Positions 23,073-33,846 of a stretch of 64,000 bases of DNA are shown here, piece after piece. The stretch is from positions 1 through 64,000 of the forward strand of contig JANBPK010000703.1 in assembly GCA_027579435.1 (NCBI GenBank). Reading direction: 5' to 3'. The translations under genes were made by a program, and so were the position numbers. The stretch is from Candolleomyces eurysporus. Its lineage: Eukaryota > Basidiomycota > Agaricomycetes > Agaricales > Psathyrellaceae. The notes beneath the pieces are model-generated. The model was not told the origin of the DNA. It made no database searches and worked only from the letters and a program-made list of their open reading frames with translations. Numbering within the stretch: the first letter of the stretch is position 1; every line of letters begins with the position of its first letter.

Positions 23073-24071
23073 CTAATTCGTAACATCCATCATGGTGGCC
23101 TCCACGTCCTGGTGTGCATTTTTGTTCCCTTCTCTGAGAAGATGATTCACGGACCGTGCATCCTCATCGCTGGAGACCGAGCTCTGAAGCATAGCAAGAA
23201 CTGGTACGCTCTCCAGAGAAAGCCCTGGGACATTAGATGCCAACTTATGAACGGTTTCGATCTGGGACCTGGCAGACTGAAGCTATCATCACTCTCGAGT
23301 TAGCAACCAACGAACGCCTGAATCGAGTCCATACTGACCTGCTGATTAGCCAGCCGCAACTTCTCCCTGTCTCTGTGATTGGCGCGTCGTTGCTCTTCCA
23401 CCAAGTACGTCAGTTGAGTCTGCTCTGCCTCGAAATCGTCCATTTCCTGACGGAGGCGAGCCTCGGTTGCCTGAGCTGCAGCAAGGCGGTCACTAGTTTG
23501 AGCCTGTTCTTGCTGGGCTCCTAAAGATTGCTTTGCCAGAGCATCTTTCCTAGATTCTAAGTCGTCAATGTTGCTCACGCGAGTCTGATGCGACAGGTCA
23601 CTATCATGGAAATGTCAGTGACATGAATGACTTCTAACTGGTATGATCATGACCTGTGCACTATTTCTCTCCTCCGAGTATCGATTTTTTGAGACGGTCC
23701 ATCGTCGTCATACCGCGTGAAGAAAAGCTGGAGAACCTTGTGTGCACATATATTCTTGTGGCATCCTGAGCAGCGACGAAGGTCCCTCCTCGCAGATTGT
23801 TGGACTTCTGCTGTCAGCGCGAGACAGACGTCACACAAAAGCGCGTCTAATATTTGATCAGGTGGAATCAGTAGGAGAATATGAGGGACACGGAATTCGC
23901 GATATACTTACTGCAGCAGGTTACGGTTCCAAACCGCTCGTTGGGGTCAAAAAGCTGCCGCTGACACGCAGAGCAGACAAGAGTGGTTGTTCCTCCGCCC
24001 TCAAATTCAGAGTCTGAATCACCGGGAGAGTGGCTGATTTGCAACGCTGAAGAACCTGAAGGAATCTCCAT
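23073..24071 (-). CDS. RING-like/coiled-coil protein, subtype R2, intact
   Basis: Reconstruction: complement(join(23073..23261,23339..23600,23654..23846,23912..24071)), 267 aa, fully in phase. A 35-residue acidic/serine leader precedes the finger CSACQRQLF, VTCC, LLCDVCLA and CSGCHKNICAH: all-cysteine core with extra C/H residues after the last pair. LQLFFTRYDDDG is shared with the gene at 15441. The 262-nt coiled-coil exon encodes a classic E/Q/A/L/R helix (RLRQEMDDFEAEQTQLTYL, about residues 118-205). The last exon adds IETVHKLASNVPGLS and an acidic end. A run of TATATATAT about 50 bp before the start (near 24125) can serve as TATA box. It lies inside the inverted repeat, 80 bp beyond the end of the truncated R1 copy. 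Confidence 0.78.
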
Positions 24072-24434
24072 GGACGCAGGGTGCTCCGGGGGGAAATAAC
24101 CAGGAGGTCAGAATAAGTATAAGAAATATATATATATGATCAATTTTCATCAGATCTAGACGCGAATGAAGCAGTCCTTGTTCGAACTCTGGGCGAATTG
24201 TGATGCATGGATCTGTGAGAATTCTCTACGTGTGCTTTGAGGCCACGACTCCGCCACCAGGGTCAGGTACCCTGCCGGGCTTTATTTTACAAAGAAAGTT
24301 CATTACAATCAGATATTCCCTTGTCCGAAAGGAAATCATTGTTGTCGCTCGAGGGAGGTGGCACTTCCTGTACCCATATCCCGGTTCGCAATATATAAAG
24401 CCGATGTCAAGTCCTGTGCTGTTGCTCCCTTGTC
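24072..24434. other. Intergenic with two promoters
   Basis: The stretch holds the TATA-like run near 24125 for the minus-strand RING-like gene and a TATATAAA box at about 24392 for the small plus-strand gene. Nothing else is recognised. Confidence 0.45.
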
Positions 24435-24807
24435 ATGCCGGAAATGGCGACATCGGATGTTACAAAGTTGCTCAGCGAGTCTGAAAAAACGGGCGGCAGC
24501 GCGAGTCATGGATCATGTGTCGTGCAAGAGTCTGCAACGAAGAAAACNTGTGAGTTTGAGATATATCTCGATGTCACTGATCAGGGTGCACTGATGCTCT
24601 CATTTATAGACCGGCCGCAGGAAAGCTGGATGCGCATATCCTGGTCATGAGGATCCACCAGAGAGCAGTATATCGTCTCCTCGGGCTATGAGGGCATTTC
24701 TGGGATGTTTATCGGATGGTCAAGCCCCATCGTCCAAGAAATTCGACTATTACTACATGATGCCACGAACAGAAAGACCAAATTTCCGGCCAGAGTGGGG
24801 GTGCTGA
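24435..24807 (+). CDS. Small novel protein, two exons
   Basis: Reconstruction: join(24435..24549,24610..24807), about 103 aa if the undetermined base at 24548 is ignored. The intron is canonical (GTGAGT ... TATAG). Support comes from the TATATAAA box about 43 bp before the ATG, the in-phase splice and plausible composition in both exons (SDVTKLLSESEKTGG; then GRRKAGCAYPGHEDPP, FDYYYMMPRTERP). No known domain, signal peptide or membrane segment is seen. It is transcribed away from the R2 gene at 23073. The reading may be chance, as no relative is present in the window. Confidence 0.4.
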
Positions 24808-25506
24808 GATCCAACATCTTCGTTCCTCGAGTCAAAGAACGTCGAAGCGCACAGTGATTCGTGTATAGAAAATGCTATCTTATACTGCCTACTTGTCTTA
24901 TAATGATAATGGGACATTATGTTAGACTTTAGGTGCCAGCTCCATTGAAAGGCGCAATTGGGTGACAACAACAGCGGGGGCTTGGAGGCTTGACTTCCCA
25001 TGCCCGAGAATAGCAATCGTGTCCCTTGACGTACGCAGTACGCCAAGCTACATATCAAACCCCCCTTCAGTCAGAATTACCAACCACTTTGGCAATTATT
25101 GCTTTCAGACCTATGAACACCGAATATCACGAATATGTGTGGAGGATGTGGATTCTGAGGGGCTAACGAAGCTGCATCCATACAGTTCACTCTCAATTGC
25201 CCATACAGGGCAGAGAGCGCCATATTGAGAAAAAAGCGTAGTTGCGACAGCCGCGTACGGCCTGTAGTCACCCTTGGTTTCTGCATCAATCTAGCCGCAC
25301 GATGTGGTTGCGAAGAGAATGTGATAGGGCGGGACCGGACTCGGAGCAGTATCAGCACCATCAGATCACATCCAAATATATGTGTATGGTGCGTCTACTT
25401 ATAATGGCAGTCTGTCCCTCGACGGATCACGCTTGGGTACTCTCATCGTCGTCTTCCTCTCTCAGAGCCACCGACCGAGTGCCTACGTCTCTGCTAACCT
25501 TCCAGT
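24808..25506. other. Intergenic with exon copy of the oxidase gene
   Basis: No gene is seen, but 25033-25145 duplicates about 115 bp of the oxidase exon at 25815-25930 (see separate entry), and about 25360-25470 carries the short interspersed block with ATCACATCCAAATAT seen at several other places. Confidence 0.5.
25033..25145 (+). repeat. Partial copy of D-amino-acid oxidase exon
   Basis: CAAGCTACATATCAAACCC and ATTGCTTTCAGACCTATGAAC occur here and again at about 25838-25915 in the same order with about 80-85 percent identity by eye. The copy lacks flanking coding exons and looks like a remnant of an older tandem copy. Confidence 0.6.
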
Positions 25507-26993
25507 ATGGCAGCACACTCGCCCCGTAGTCATATCATTGTAATTGGTGCCGAGATCGTCGGCCTCACAGTCGCAGTTCGCTTGCAGCGACGACACCACG
25601 TTACGATTGTAGGAGAGGTCCAACCTCATGACACAGATGTAACGCGATGGACTACCTATGTCTCGGTAATTTTTTCTTCCTTCTCTCAATTCGATTTTGT
25701 CCTCCAAATTCACCTCTTTTTACAGCACGCGCATTTAGGATCGTTTCCACCACTTCACCAGGACCCGTGTATGCGCACTCTTTCCCTCCACGGATAAGCT
25801 CAGGACCTGACGTCGTGTCTCTTGACGTATGAAGTGCGCCAAGCTACATATCAAACCCTCCTTCAGTCCGCACAACCAAACACTTCAGCAAACTATTGCT
25901 TTCAGACCTATGAACACAAAGAATATTACGAACAAGATGTCGACTTGTCAAATCCTCCCTCGCAACTAATAGTAAGCACTATTTTCGATTTCTCCTGTAG
26001 AATCCGCTAAACATCGTCCACATAGCGTACACGAACTGTACCTCCTGAGGTCATTGGATTTCATTCTGCGGTCACATTTTCCACGGTGTCTGTCGACCCC
26101 AAAAGGTACCTTCTTTACCTGTTGTCGGTCTTCCGAAAACAAGGAGGCAGGGTTGTTCGAGGACACGTTCGTCATCTGGACCAGGTTGCGAAGCATGGAG
26201 CAGCAATATTCCACGGGCCAAACAGATCAAACAGATCCAGTGATTCACATTGGTCCATGTCCAGGCCCGTGGCCATCGTTGTATGCGCTGGTCTAGGAAC
26301 CAGATACCTAGGTGGGGTAGAGGACCAGAGCGTACAACCCAGAAGAAGAATTTGGGTATCCATCCAGGCCCCCTGGATCATATCAGGATCGTCCATCATA
26401 AGTGGTGGCAAGCAGGTGCTGTCGATAGTGCCAGCCGGCCACGGTGTAGTGAGTAATCATCCCTCAGTACTTTGATCCTGTTCTTCCGTGCTAAGCCATT
26501 ACTTCTTCTAGGCAATCGTTTCTCGATTGGAAGATTCTGGGGATTGGTGTGTAATGTTCATACTGGCTTCCCTCGTCTGACACACGGTCATCCCACAGGT
26601 CTCCGTGCTTGGCTCAGGATGAAGAAGTAGATATCCTCCGTATGGCGCTCCGTGTCTTCCCATCACTGCTTCCGGCAGATCGGCAAGGACCAGATGAATT
26701 TAGAACGACACAAGTAGCATATATTCAAACTTTAGTGATTGAGCGCGGATGTGACCTTTTCGACGAACGGCCTGACGGATTGCGGCTCAGCTGGGAATGG
26801 AAAGAACTATCAGAAGATAGCAGAGTCGCAGTAATATACAATTACGGGTACGCCAACACTTGGAAGAATCGTTGCGTTTTTGTAACTGATCGATTATGTT
26901 AGTCACGGGATGGATCGACTTCAACTGTCCTGGGGTTGTGCAGACGCCATCGATTCTGTGCTCTCCGATATATTGGACCCAGAGGGGAATTGA
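25507..26993 (+). CDS. D-amino-acid oxidase homologue, probably impaired
   Basis: Reconstruction: join(25507..25665,25804..25971,26026..26448,26512..26546,26599..26847,26903..26993), 374 aa, close to the usual length of about 350-370 for D-amino-acid oxidases (FAD enzymes, often peroxisomal, that deaminate D-amino acids). Recognisable parts are the N-terminal Rossmann strand HIIVIGAEIVGLTVAVRLQ, VSVDPKRYLLYLLSVF, IVVCAGLGTRYLGGVED, EWKELSEDSRVAVIYNYG and the end HGMDRLQLSWGCAD. Two defects stand out. The GxGxxG motif reads G-A-E-I-V-G, with Glu in place of the second Gly. The segment normally reading SPWAGAHH is missing between exons 1 and 2. No peroxisomal SKL-type end is seen. All introns are in phase, so it could still be expressed; FAD binding is doubtful. 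Confidence 0.65.
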
Positions 26994-27174
26994 TACTTAG
27001 TAGAGCGCACTCGCGTTTGGAGTCGCTTGGGGGACCGGTACTTGAGGCTGAGGATTGGGACGTACGACAGATTGAAGGATTAGGTCCACACCTGTATTGA
27101 CTTGGGTGCATTTAGAGCAAGATCGAATGATAACATTGATCGTCTTGCAAGTGCGTTTAGTGGATACAAAGAAA

Positions 27175-27650
27175 CTAAAAAACCAGTTCACGAGAAAAGA
27201 AGTTGGAAGCTAAATCATTCGATGAGGAGAGCGAGAAAGCGAAAGTGTTTAAAGACGACTCACCATGGTTGAGTGTGTCGGAAGCAAGCCTGTTCCTCAC
27301 ATCCAGGTCGTTCGTGATACAGGACAAGTGGTTGCTGATGGTCTGCGCAATTTTGATGGACCGAAGAAGGGAATCGCATGGGCCTCGAGGAGCTCGTGTC
27401 ATGTCGCACTGACGGCGACGGCACTTGATACAATCACGAGAGGGGTTAGGAAGAGTCAAAAAGGACGAGGAGGGGAAGGAGAGGAAGGAGGAAGTACTCA
27501 CTGGAGACTTGCTGCGATATCACCCGAAGAGGCCGTAGCAACGGTAGAAAGCTCGAGGGAGCACACGTCTCTTGAGCGTATGGAACCGAGACGACCGGAC
27601 ACTATAGATTAAATAGCTCGCAGGACACTGCCTGAGATTTATATAGGGTG
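27175..27650 (-). pseudogene. Truncated R1 copy in right arm
   Basis: Minus-strand counterpart of the copy at 22480: same deletion of the finger and the same promoter-proximal text, ending in the same start of the coiled-coil exon. In addition most of the coiled-coil exon is deleted: sequence passes at about 27300 from GATGTGAGGAAC directly to the 3' exon text (GCTTGCTTCCGACAC). Confidence 0.65.
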
Positions 27651-28390
27651 CCTGTGGCTAGATGTACTTTGAAACTGAGCGTTGGTGCCATTTTTGCACA
27701 CAAATCTGGCATTGCAGCCAAGCCAAACTGGCATGGGTGCTTTGATCGTCGCGGCTAGCCACGACTGTGGACGTTGTCCACCGGATCCAGACTATACACG
27801 TACGATGATTTGGTCAGCTGGCGGTCAAATTCGAGGGAATAAAATAAACTGACCACTGACCACCGTCTCTACTGGCTCATTTCGAAGGAAGTAAAGTCTA
27901 CTCGTACAATTGGTAGAGGTAGAGAGCATCCACTACCAGTCGACGCCACCGTAGATCGTCTCTGTTGATTCCTGTTTGTTTTCTATCCCCATCACACACA
28001 CACACACACACAACTGGACCAAAGACAGAGGCGATCGAGAGGCGACCGTATCTCCATCTCAACCACCATCTCGAATCCAATGCGGGGTCCATGAATTCAT
28101 TCCACTACAGCGTTGGTAGGTTGAACTTGGGCCGAGGGCGATCCTTTGCGTTTGCGAGGCTGATCGGTACTCATTGCCTTCTTTAGTAGTCCATACCCGT
28201 GTCCGTCGCGGTAAGCAGACTCCCTCTGAATCTCTCTTCCTTGTCGGCTCACGTTCTCTGTCTCGCTCCTAGTTAACTTAGATAAGCGCACACGTCGCAT
28301 CCCGGATCTCTAGATCCTACGGGTCGTATGCTTAGCCTTCCCTTTCCATCTTTCGTCAGCTGCCGTTCGGATAGACGTCGTGAGTTTCGT
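27285..28390 (-). repeat. Right arm of 1.1-kb inverted repeat
   Basis: Reverse-complement partner of about 21735-22865; the loop between the arms is about 4.4 kb and holds the genes at 23073, 24435 and 25507. The CA microsatellite is at about 27992-28012. Arm ends do not show an obvious terminal motif or target-site duplication by eye. Confidence 0.8.
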
Positions 28391-29596
28391 GCATGCGTCT
28401 TACTTCGCCTTGGCTGATGCTGATCATGAATTCTCGTTCGGCTCTGTGCCTTCTGGTTGCTCAGCCTGAGACCATGTATTTTATATTGTACCATCCGTGG
28501 ATAAGCAATTGGAAAATCTATGCGTAATAATGTCCCCATCTTTCCGTACCCCAGCACCCCTCATCATGACCTTTCATGTCCGTGAATAAATGAGTTCCTA
28601 AATCGTCTCAAATCACAGGCTGGTAGCACACGTTCGGTTTACCGCGGATACACCTGGGTATGCTACCTGCCCGGCGATTGCCGAGGCACGTAGCCTCACT
28701 CGAACTCACTCCAGCTCTCGTCCGGTTGCAGGCCTCAGCCTCTGGTTTAAACTCATGAATTTGTGGTTTATTCCTTCTATGTAGAGTAGCCATCTTGAAT
28801 ATGAAACTATTATGCTGAGGTATGGCCACCCCACCGCACGCGGAGGAAATTCTTTTCGTGTGGCAGGTAACATCCGGTTCCGGGCCGGGATGCTACCTGC
28901 CTGCTACCTGCCAGGTCGCGGTGGTACCGCCTGCAAATAAAAATTCAGAGCATTACCGCGCCTATCAACACTCAGAATGACCACGCTAGGGCTATCTTAG
29001 CATGATGGAGAGCATGTATTTGGTTAATTTGAAGCTCAAGCATGTGTGCTGAGCTATTGGATTTGACATTTCGTAGGGGTGCTCCTGCGGCACCTTTCGC
29101 AAAGGGCACGCCGCGAGGCGCCGAAAATTTTGATTTCTGAGGTGCAAAACAAGTAAAATGGGTCTATTTACAACGTTTAATTATCCCGCAACCTCCCCAG
29201 AAAGCCTCTGGAAGCGCGCGATTTGAATTCTTTTTTATTGCAATTGTCCCGATCTTCACCCAGGTGCATGGGGGGTAAACCACACGTTCGACCACCTGAT
29301 GTCTGGCGCGCCACATCCTCCACACTGTCAGGTAATTTGGCCTGGCACCACTGGTAGACAGGAGACTGGTGACTGATCAATCATTATCAGTCTATGACAC
29401 CGGTTGTAACGGCTCAACGTCGAGGGCTATACAAGGAGTCCAACATTACATTTGGTGAGTTTCGAGTCCTGGATTCGGAGGCACAGACGTGCTATGTAAC
29501 ATCTGGTGTGTGATCGCGATCAAATTAGTCTCTTTGATGAACCGTGGCTTCCTGCATTTGTATCCAGCCCATCGTTCATAACTTGCTGGCTCAGTC
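28391..29596. other. Gene-free stretch with TACCTGCC palindromes
   Basis: No gene is supported. At about 28861-28915 TGGCAGGTAACATCCGG faces CCGGGATGCTACCTGCC, forming an imperfect stem, followed by a further TGCTACCTGCCAGG; the same GTATGCTACCTGCCCGG phrase occurs at about 28657. A GC-rich block GGCACGCCGCGAGGCGCCG lies near 29105. This may be the flank or one end of the transposon that follows, but no terminal repeat partner was found. Confidence 0.5.
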
Positions 29597-32500
29597 ATGT
29601 CATCTCATCAAAAAATCCATTGCTTTTGCAACGCATGTGGTGGCGCTCTCGTTGCCAGGTCTGTCGCTCGCAGCCACCAAGAATTTGCAGAAGTATCCAC
29701 CATCCTGTCACAGCAACCTCCGCTATTTCCTGCATCTTCCTGGCCGTCACAGTCCCAGACTCATCGGACGACCAATTTGTCCTTGATTTCTCGCACCGGT
29801 CTGTAAATTTTCTGACTTCCTTGCTTTCACATTTAACGCCCTCTCTGCGTATTTAGAAGCCCAGATTAGTTCTACACAACAACAACTCCCAAGATTAACC
29901 ACTCTGCCTCCATGGCCTGTCAATTCTTCTTTCAAGAAACATCCGAAGGATTTCCTCGATCTGCAAGCGTCCAGTGAGCCGCCCGTCCACGATGGTAACT
30001 ACAACTTATGTCCACCATACGACCTTGATGAAGCCTACCCGCCCAATCTTCCCCTGTTGGCACTCGAAAAGGAATTGTGCCAGCACCTTCGCTCCCTATC
30101 GGGCCTCCAGCTTCCTTCTCCATCGGACGGCAATTACCAGCTGCGAATCTCTGCCCTAACTGTAGATATTCAAGGTTGTCTTGACCGTATTCTAAGCTGG
30201 AAGCATGGGCAATGGACCGCTAAGCAAGCTACCATCGTCCATCACGAACGGGCTTGTGGAGGTCTTGTTGTTGATACTGGTAGGCGACTCCCCTACACTT
30301 AACCGACCGGTCGCTGATCGTTTCACAGCCCGCTTCCTTGAAGCGCCGGGCTACAATCTACCGCCACGCATTCTCGCACCCTATATCCAGGTTGCAGCTC
30401 TCAACACCGTCTTCAAAGTGCCTCGTAGGATCTGTGAAGTCGTTTTAGCCGGATGCCGCGATCAGGAAAATGCATTTGCTGCAGAGCAGCAGCGTCCTCC
30501 CTACCCCATCCCCAAAACCATTGACCCTATTTTGAAGTTATTCGACCTCAAACCCTCCGATAAACGTTTCATCCACTGCAAGGCTTGTGGCGCTCTCTAC
30601 TCATATCCCTACCCCGATTCAACGGCACGTCGCAATAATCCTACCCATGAACAGCAACTACCCCTTCGTTGCACCTTCAGAGTGTCGCACGATTCCTTGC
30701 CCTGCAACGCCCTGTTGTTGAAAAGCCGGTCGAATAAACCGAAGAGCGTCTATTATCATCAAAATTTCCATGAATGGATAGGCCGTTTGTTATCGCGGCC
30801 GGGCATCGAGGGTCACATTCAGCAATCCGCAGAACTTGCACGTTCCGCATCTCCTGACGTCGTCCACGATATCATGCAATCTCAAGAAATCCGAAATTTC
30901 AGGTGGCCCGATGGAACGAGCATCACCAATTGCCCGCCTGATGAAATCAGGCTGTTTTTTGCTCTGTCGGTCGATGGGTTCAATCCTTTCGGGAATGGGC
31001 AAGCCAAGCAGAATTCCACATCCACCGGGATCTACCTGACATGCCTGAATCTACCCCTCGCCTTGCGCCAACGACCCGAAAACATGCATCTCTGCGGTAC
31101 GATTCCAGGGCCAGAGAAACCTACCGACGCACAAATGGATCATTTCTTGGATTTGGTTGTCAATGATTTTCTGAAGTTGTGGAATCCGGGCGTTTACTAC
31201 ACTCACACTCCTGGTTTTGCAACCGGTGTGAAGTGCAAAGCCGCGTTGATTCCAGTAATATGCGATGCCTTGGCAGCTCGTCAAATTTCCGGCTTTCCGG
31301 TAGTGACAGCGAGACTCCTTTGTACATGCTGTTACACCCCAATTTCCGATCTTGAAAACACCACCATCGAGACCTGGCCTCTACGGACGAACGAGACGCA
31401 TCGGGAATGGGCGGAACGTTGGAGGATGGGTTCAGGTCCCCAACGAGAGCAGATTCGCCATGAGCAAGGAGTTCGTTTCACCCCCTTGCTCAGACTACCG
31501 TACTTCGATCCTATCAGACACACGGTCATCGACACCATGCACAACCTGTTTCTGGGATTATTGCAAAGGCATTGTCGCGAAATCTGGCAGATGAACATCC
31601 GCCTTGATGAAGCAGATCGACAGCGGCTGGGACGTGGCTCTGATTCAGGGCCGCCTTCGCTGGCTGTGATGACTAGAGCTAGAGCGAAGCTCTTCGGCCC
31701 GCGACGAAGCGCGCTGAACGACGAGTCTGTTTCTGTTCTGTTCTATCTATGTTTGGAGAATGATCTACGTCGTGGTGGGAAAAAGCGTGACCTTTTGAGG
31801 GCTCTTACACAATTCGTACGCCTTTCTTCTTCGGCCGTGGCTTTCGCTAATTGGAAGTTTCTAGCGTGTGGCGAGGGGAATCATCGCAGACAGCATTGAA
31901 GGGCAATTGACGCACAATCATTTGAGGCGTCTGAAAGCTTTGGAGCAAGATCTTGCCTCACCAAGTGTTGTTGTCGATGACAGTGTGATCAACCGTCGGG
32001 CGACGCTTTCTATGCTTCATGCGATGCTTCGTATGCGTGGTTTACCTATTCCAGCTGGGAACAAAAGGGAATTGATAATTATCCTTTTAGCTTGGGTGAG
32101 TTTAGCTGTGTGCCATCGCGATCGATACCCTCACTGAAACCGGAGCAGAAAGGACGACCAGCAAATTCGAACTGGAATTTTGTCCCGGCATTTGAAGAGC
32201 TGGAGACTCGCTGCCTTGCGTATATTCAACAATCCCATGAACCTCCCCAACCTCCAGAGGAGTATCTCACATCCCAGCCCCGAACCAGGGTCACATCGGT
32301 CGTCCTGGGCAGGCGTGTTCTTGCAGAGTACCGAATGGACCGTAAGAATGTGGAGTTGCCTCCTTGGGTTGACCCTGCGCCTACACAGGCTGGTTCTCCG
32401 GGCCACGGTAAACTCAGCGCCGATCAATGGCGGACGTTTTGTTGCGTCCATTTAGTGGCGACACTGGGCCGCTTGTGGGGTATGGACCAGGGAACGCAGG

Positions 32501-33726
32501 AGTTCAGGATGCTGTGTAACTTCATGGATCTGATCTGCGCTGTTGAAGTTGCAAGCACAATGTCAATTTCCGAAGCAGATATCCAAGTCTACGAGCTTCA
32601 TATGCGAAGATACGTTGAAGGGGTAAAATCAGTTTACCCTGAAGCAAGGATTGTGCCAAATCACCACATTGCCTTGCACGTCCCGGCATTCCTTCGGTCA
32701 TTTGGCCCAGGCCCCAATCAGAGAACGTTTGGCACAGAACGTTTCAACTACGAGTTGCAACAGACCAACACAAATAGGCATCCCGGTACGTATTTAACAT
32801 GATTGAAGAATATTCAGCGACGTAACGTGTCCATATTAGGTGAAATCGAGAAAGCTTTTATGAAAGCTTCCGCAGGCCGCGCAAACACGCTCCCCTTGCT
32901 TGAGAATCCGGCCATTCGTAATACCATCGGAGAATTATACTCCAAGATCAACAAAGTTATGAATGAAGATCAACGTGGAACGCGCATTCACGACGTCCTC
33001 ACTCTGGATTTAAACGTCACTCAAGAGCCAATTCCTTTGAAATCCAAAGATGTAGCCCTCGGACAGCCTGCCCTCCACGAACTTGCATCTCTTCTGAACA
33101 ACGAGCTAGGAGAGCAGGCTTATGTATCGCACTTTCACCCAGCGAGCTTGCCAACGCAAACGCGGGTTTGGCCGGAGGCGAAAGGGTTCGATAGCCTCGT
33201 CATTCGAGGTGTACGCTATAAAACTGCCCAACGACACCCAGGTGCGAGCAACGTCCTCGCACAATGCCACGGCTTCACCCATCTTCGCCCTGCGCGAATC
33301 GTTGCTATATTTTCTCATCGTCGAGTTGAACATCAGGTCCGATCGGCCATCGAAGAGGTGTTCTTAGAGGTCCAGCTTTTGAAGCCTATAAGCTTGGAAG
33401 ACGAGGGTCGTAACCCGTATTGTCATTTCAACGGACTTGCTGGTACATTGTGGATGGCAGAGTATGAAAACACGACAAGAGTAATTCGACCTGCCCAAAT
33501 TCATTGCCATTTCGCCAAAACACATGTACAAATTCCTGGCTTTGGTCATGATTGCTTTCATGCATTACCTTTGAACCGAGTAAGTCACATTTATCCTCAG
33601 TTCCATCACTCACAGCTGACACGGTTCGGCTAGATGTGGACACAAACAACAATGCTCTGCGCCGTGCAAGGTACATCACCCCCGGCAGATCACACTGAAG
33701 AATATGAGATGGTGGTTGGAGTATAA
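29597..33726 (+). CDS. Tnp2/CACTA-type (EnSpm-like) transposase, intact, seven exons
   Basis: Reconstruction: join(29597..29798,29857..30279,30329..31815,31865..32095,32149..32785,32840..33579,33634..33726), 3813 nt, 1270 aa; all six introns (49-58 bp) keep phase. The N-terminus holds a Cys-rich motif (CFCNACGGAL). The transposase core includes LFFALSVDGFNPFGN (first catalytic Asp of the Tnp2 type), GTIPGPEKPTDAQMDHFL, CCYTPISDLENT and YFDPIRHTVIDTMHNLF. After it come GHGKLSADQW, NHHIALHVPAFLRSFGPG and a long C-terminal region. This matches agaricomycete CACTA-like DNA transposon proteins that cut and paste DNA. The first donor (GTCTGT) is the only non-canonical site. No stop or frameshift is present, so it may be recent and functional. 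Alternative: a domesticated copy. Confidence 0.85.
29597..33726 (+). mobile_element. CACTA-like DNA transposon, ends not found
   Basis: The element is inferred from the transposase gene. I looked for CACT(A/G)-type terminal inverted repeats and short target duplications on both sides (28.4-29.6 and 33.7-33.85 kb) and found none by eye. The next gene on the other strand ends only about 120 bp downstream at 33847, so it may lie inside the element as a second open frame, or the 3' end is lost. Confidence 0.55.
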
Positions 33727-33846
33727 TACTATCATGGTTGATCATCGATCGGCAGGAAGTCATTATTTCTGTGGCTACTGCACCAACTGAAATGTATCTG
33801 AATTTGAGCGTAAACGATTGAAGAAAAGCATTGTGAAAGGTTAGAA

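Noticed and set aside
33580..33633. Transposase ending at 33633 without the last splice
   Set aside because: A GTAAGT donor at 33580 and TAG acceptor at 33631 join in phase to an exon ending at 33726 with better protein character.
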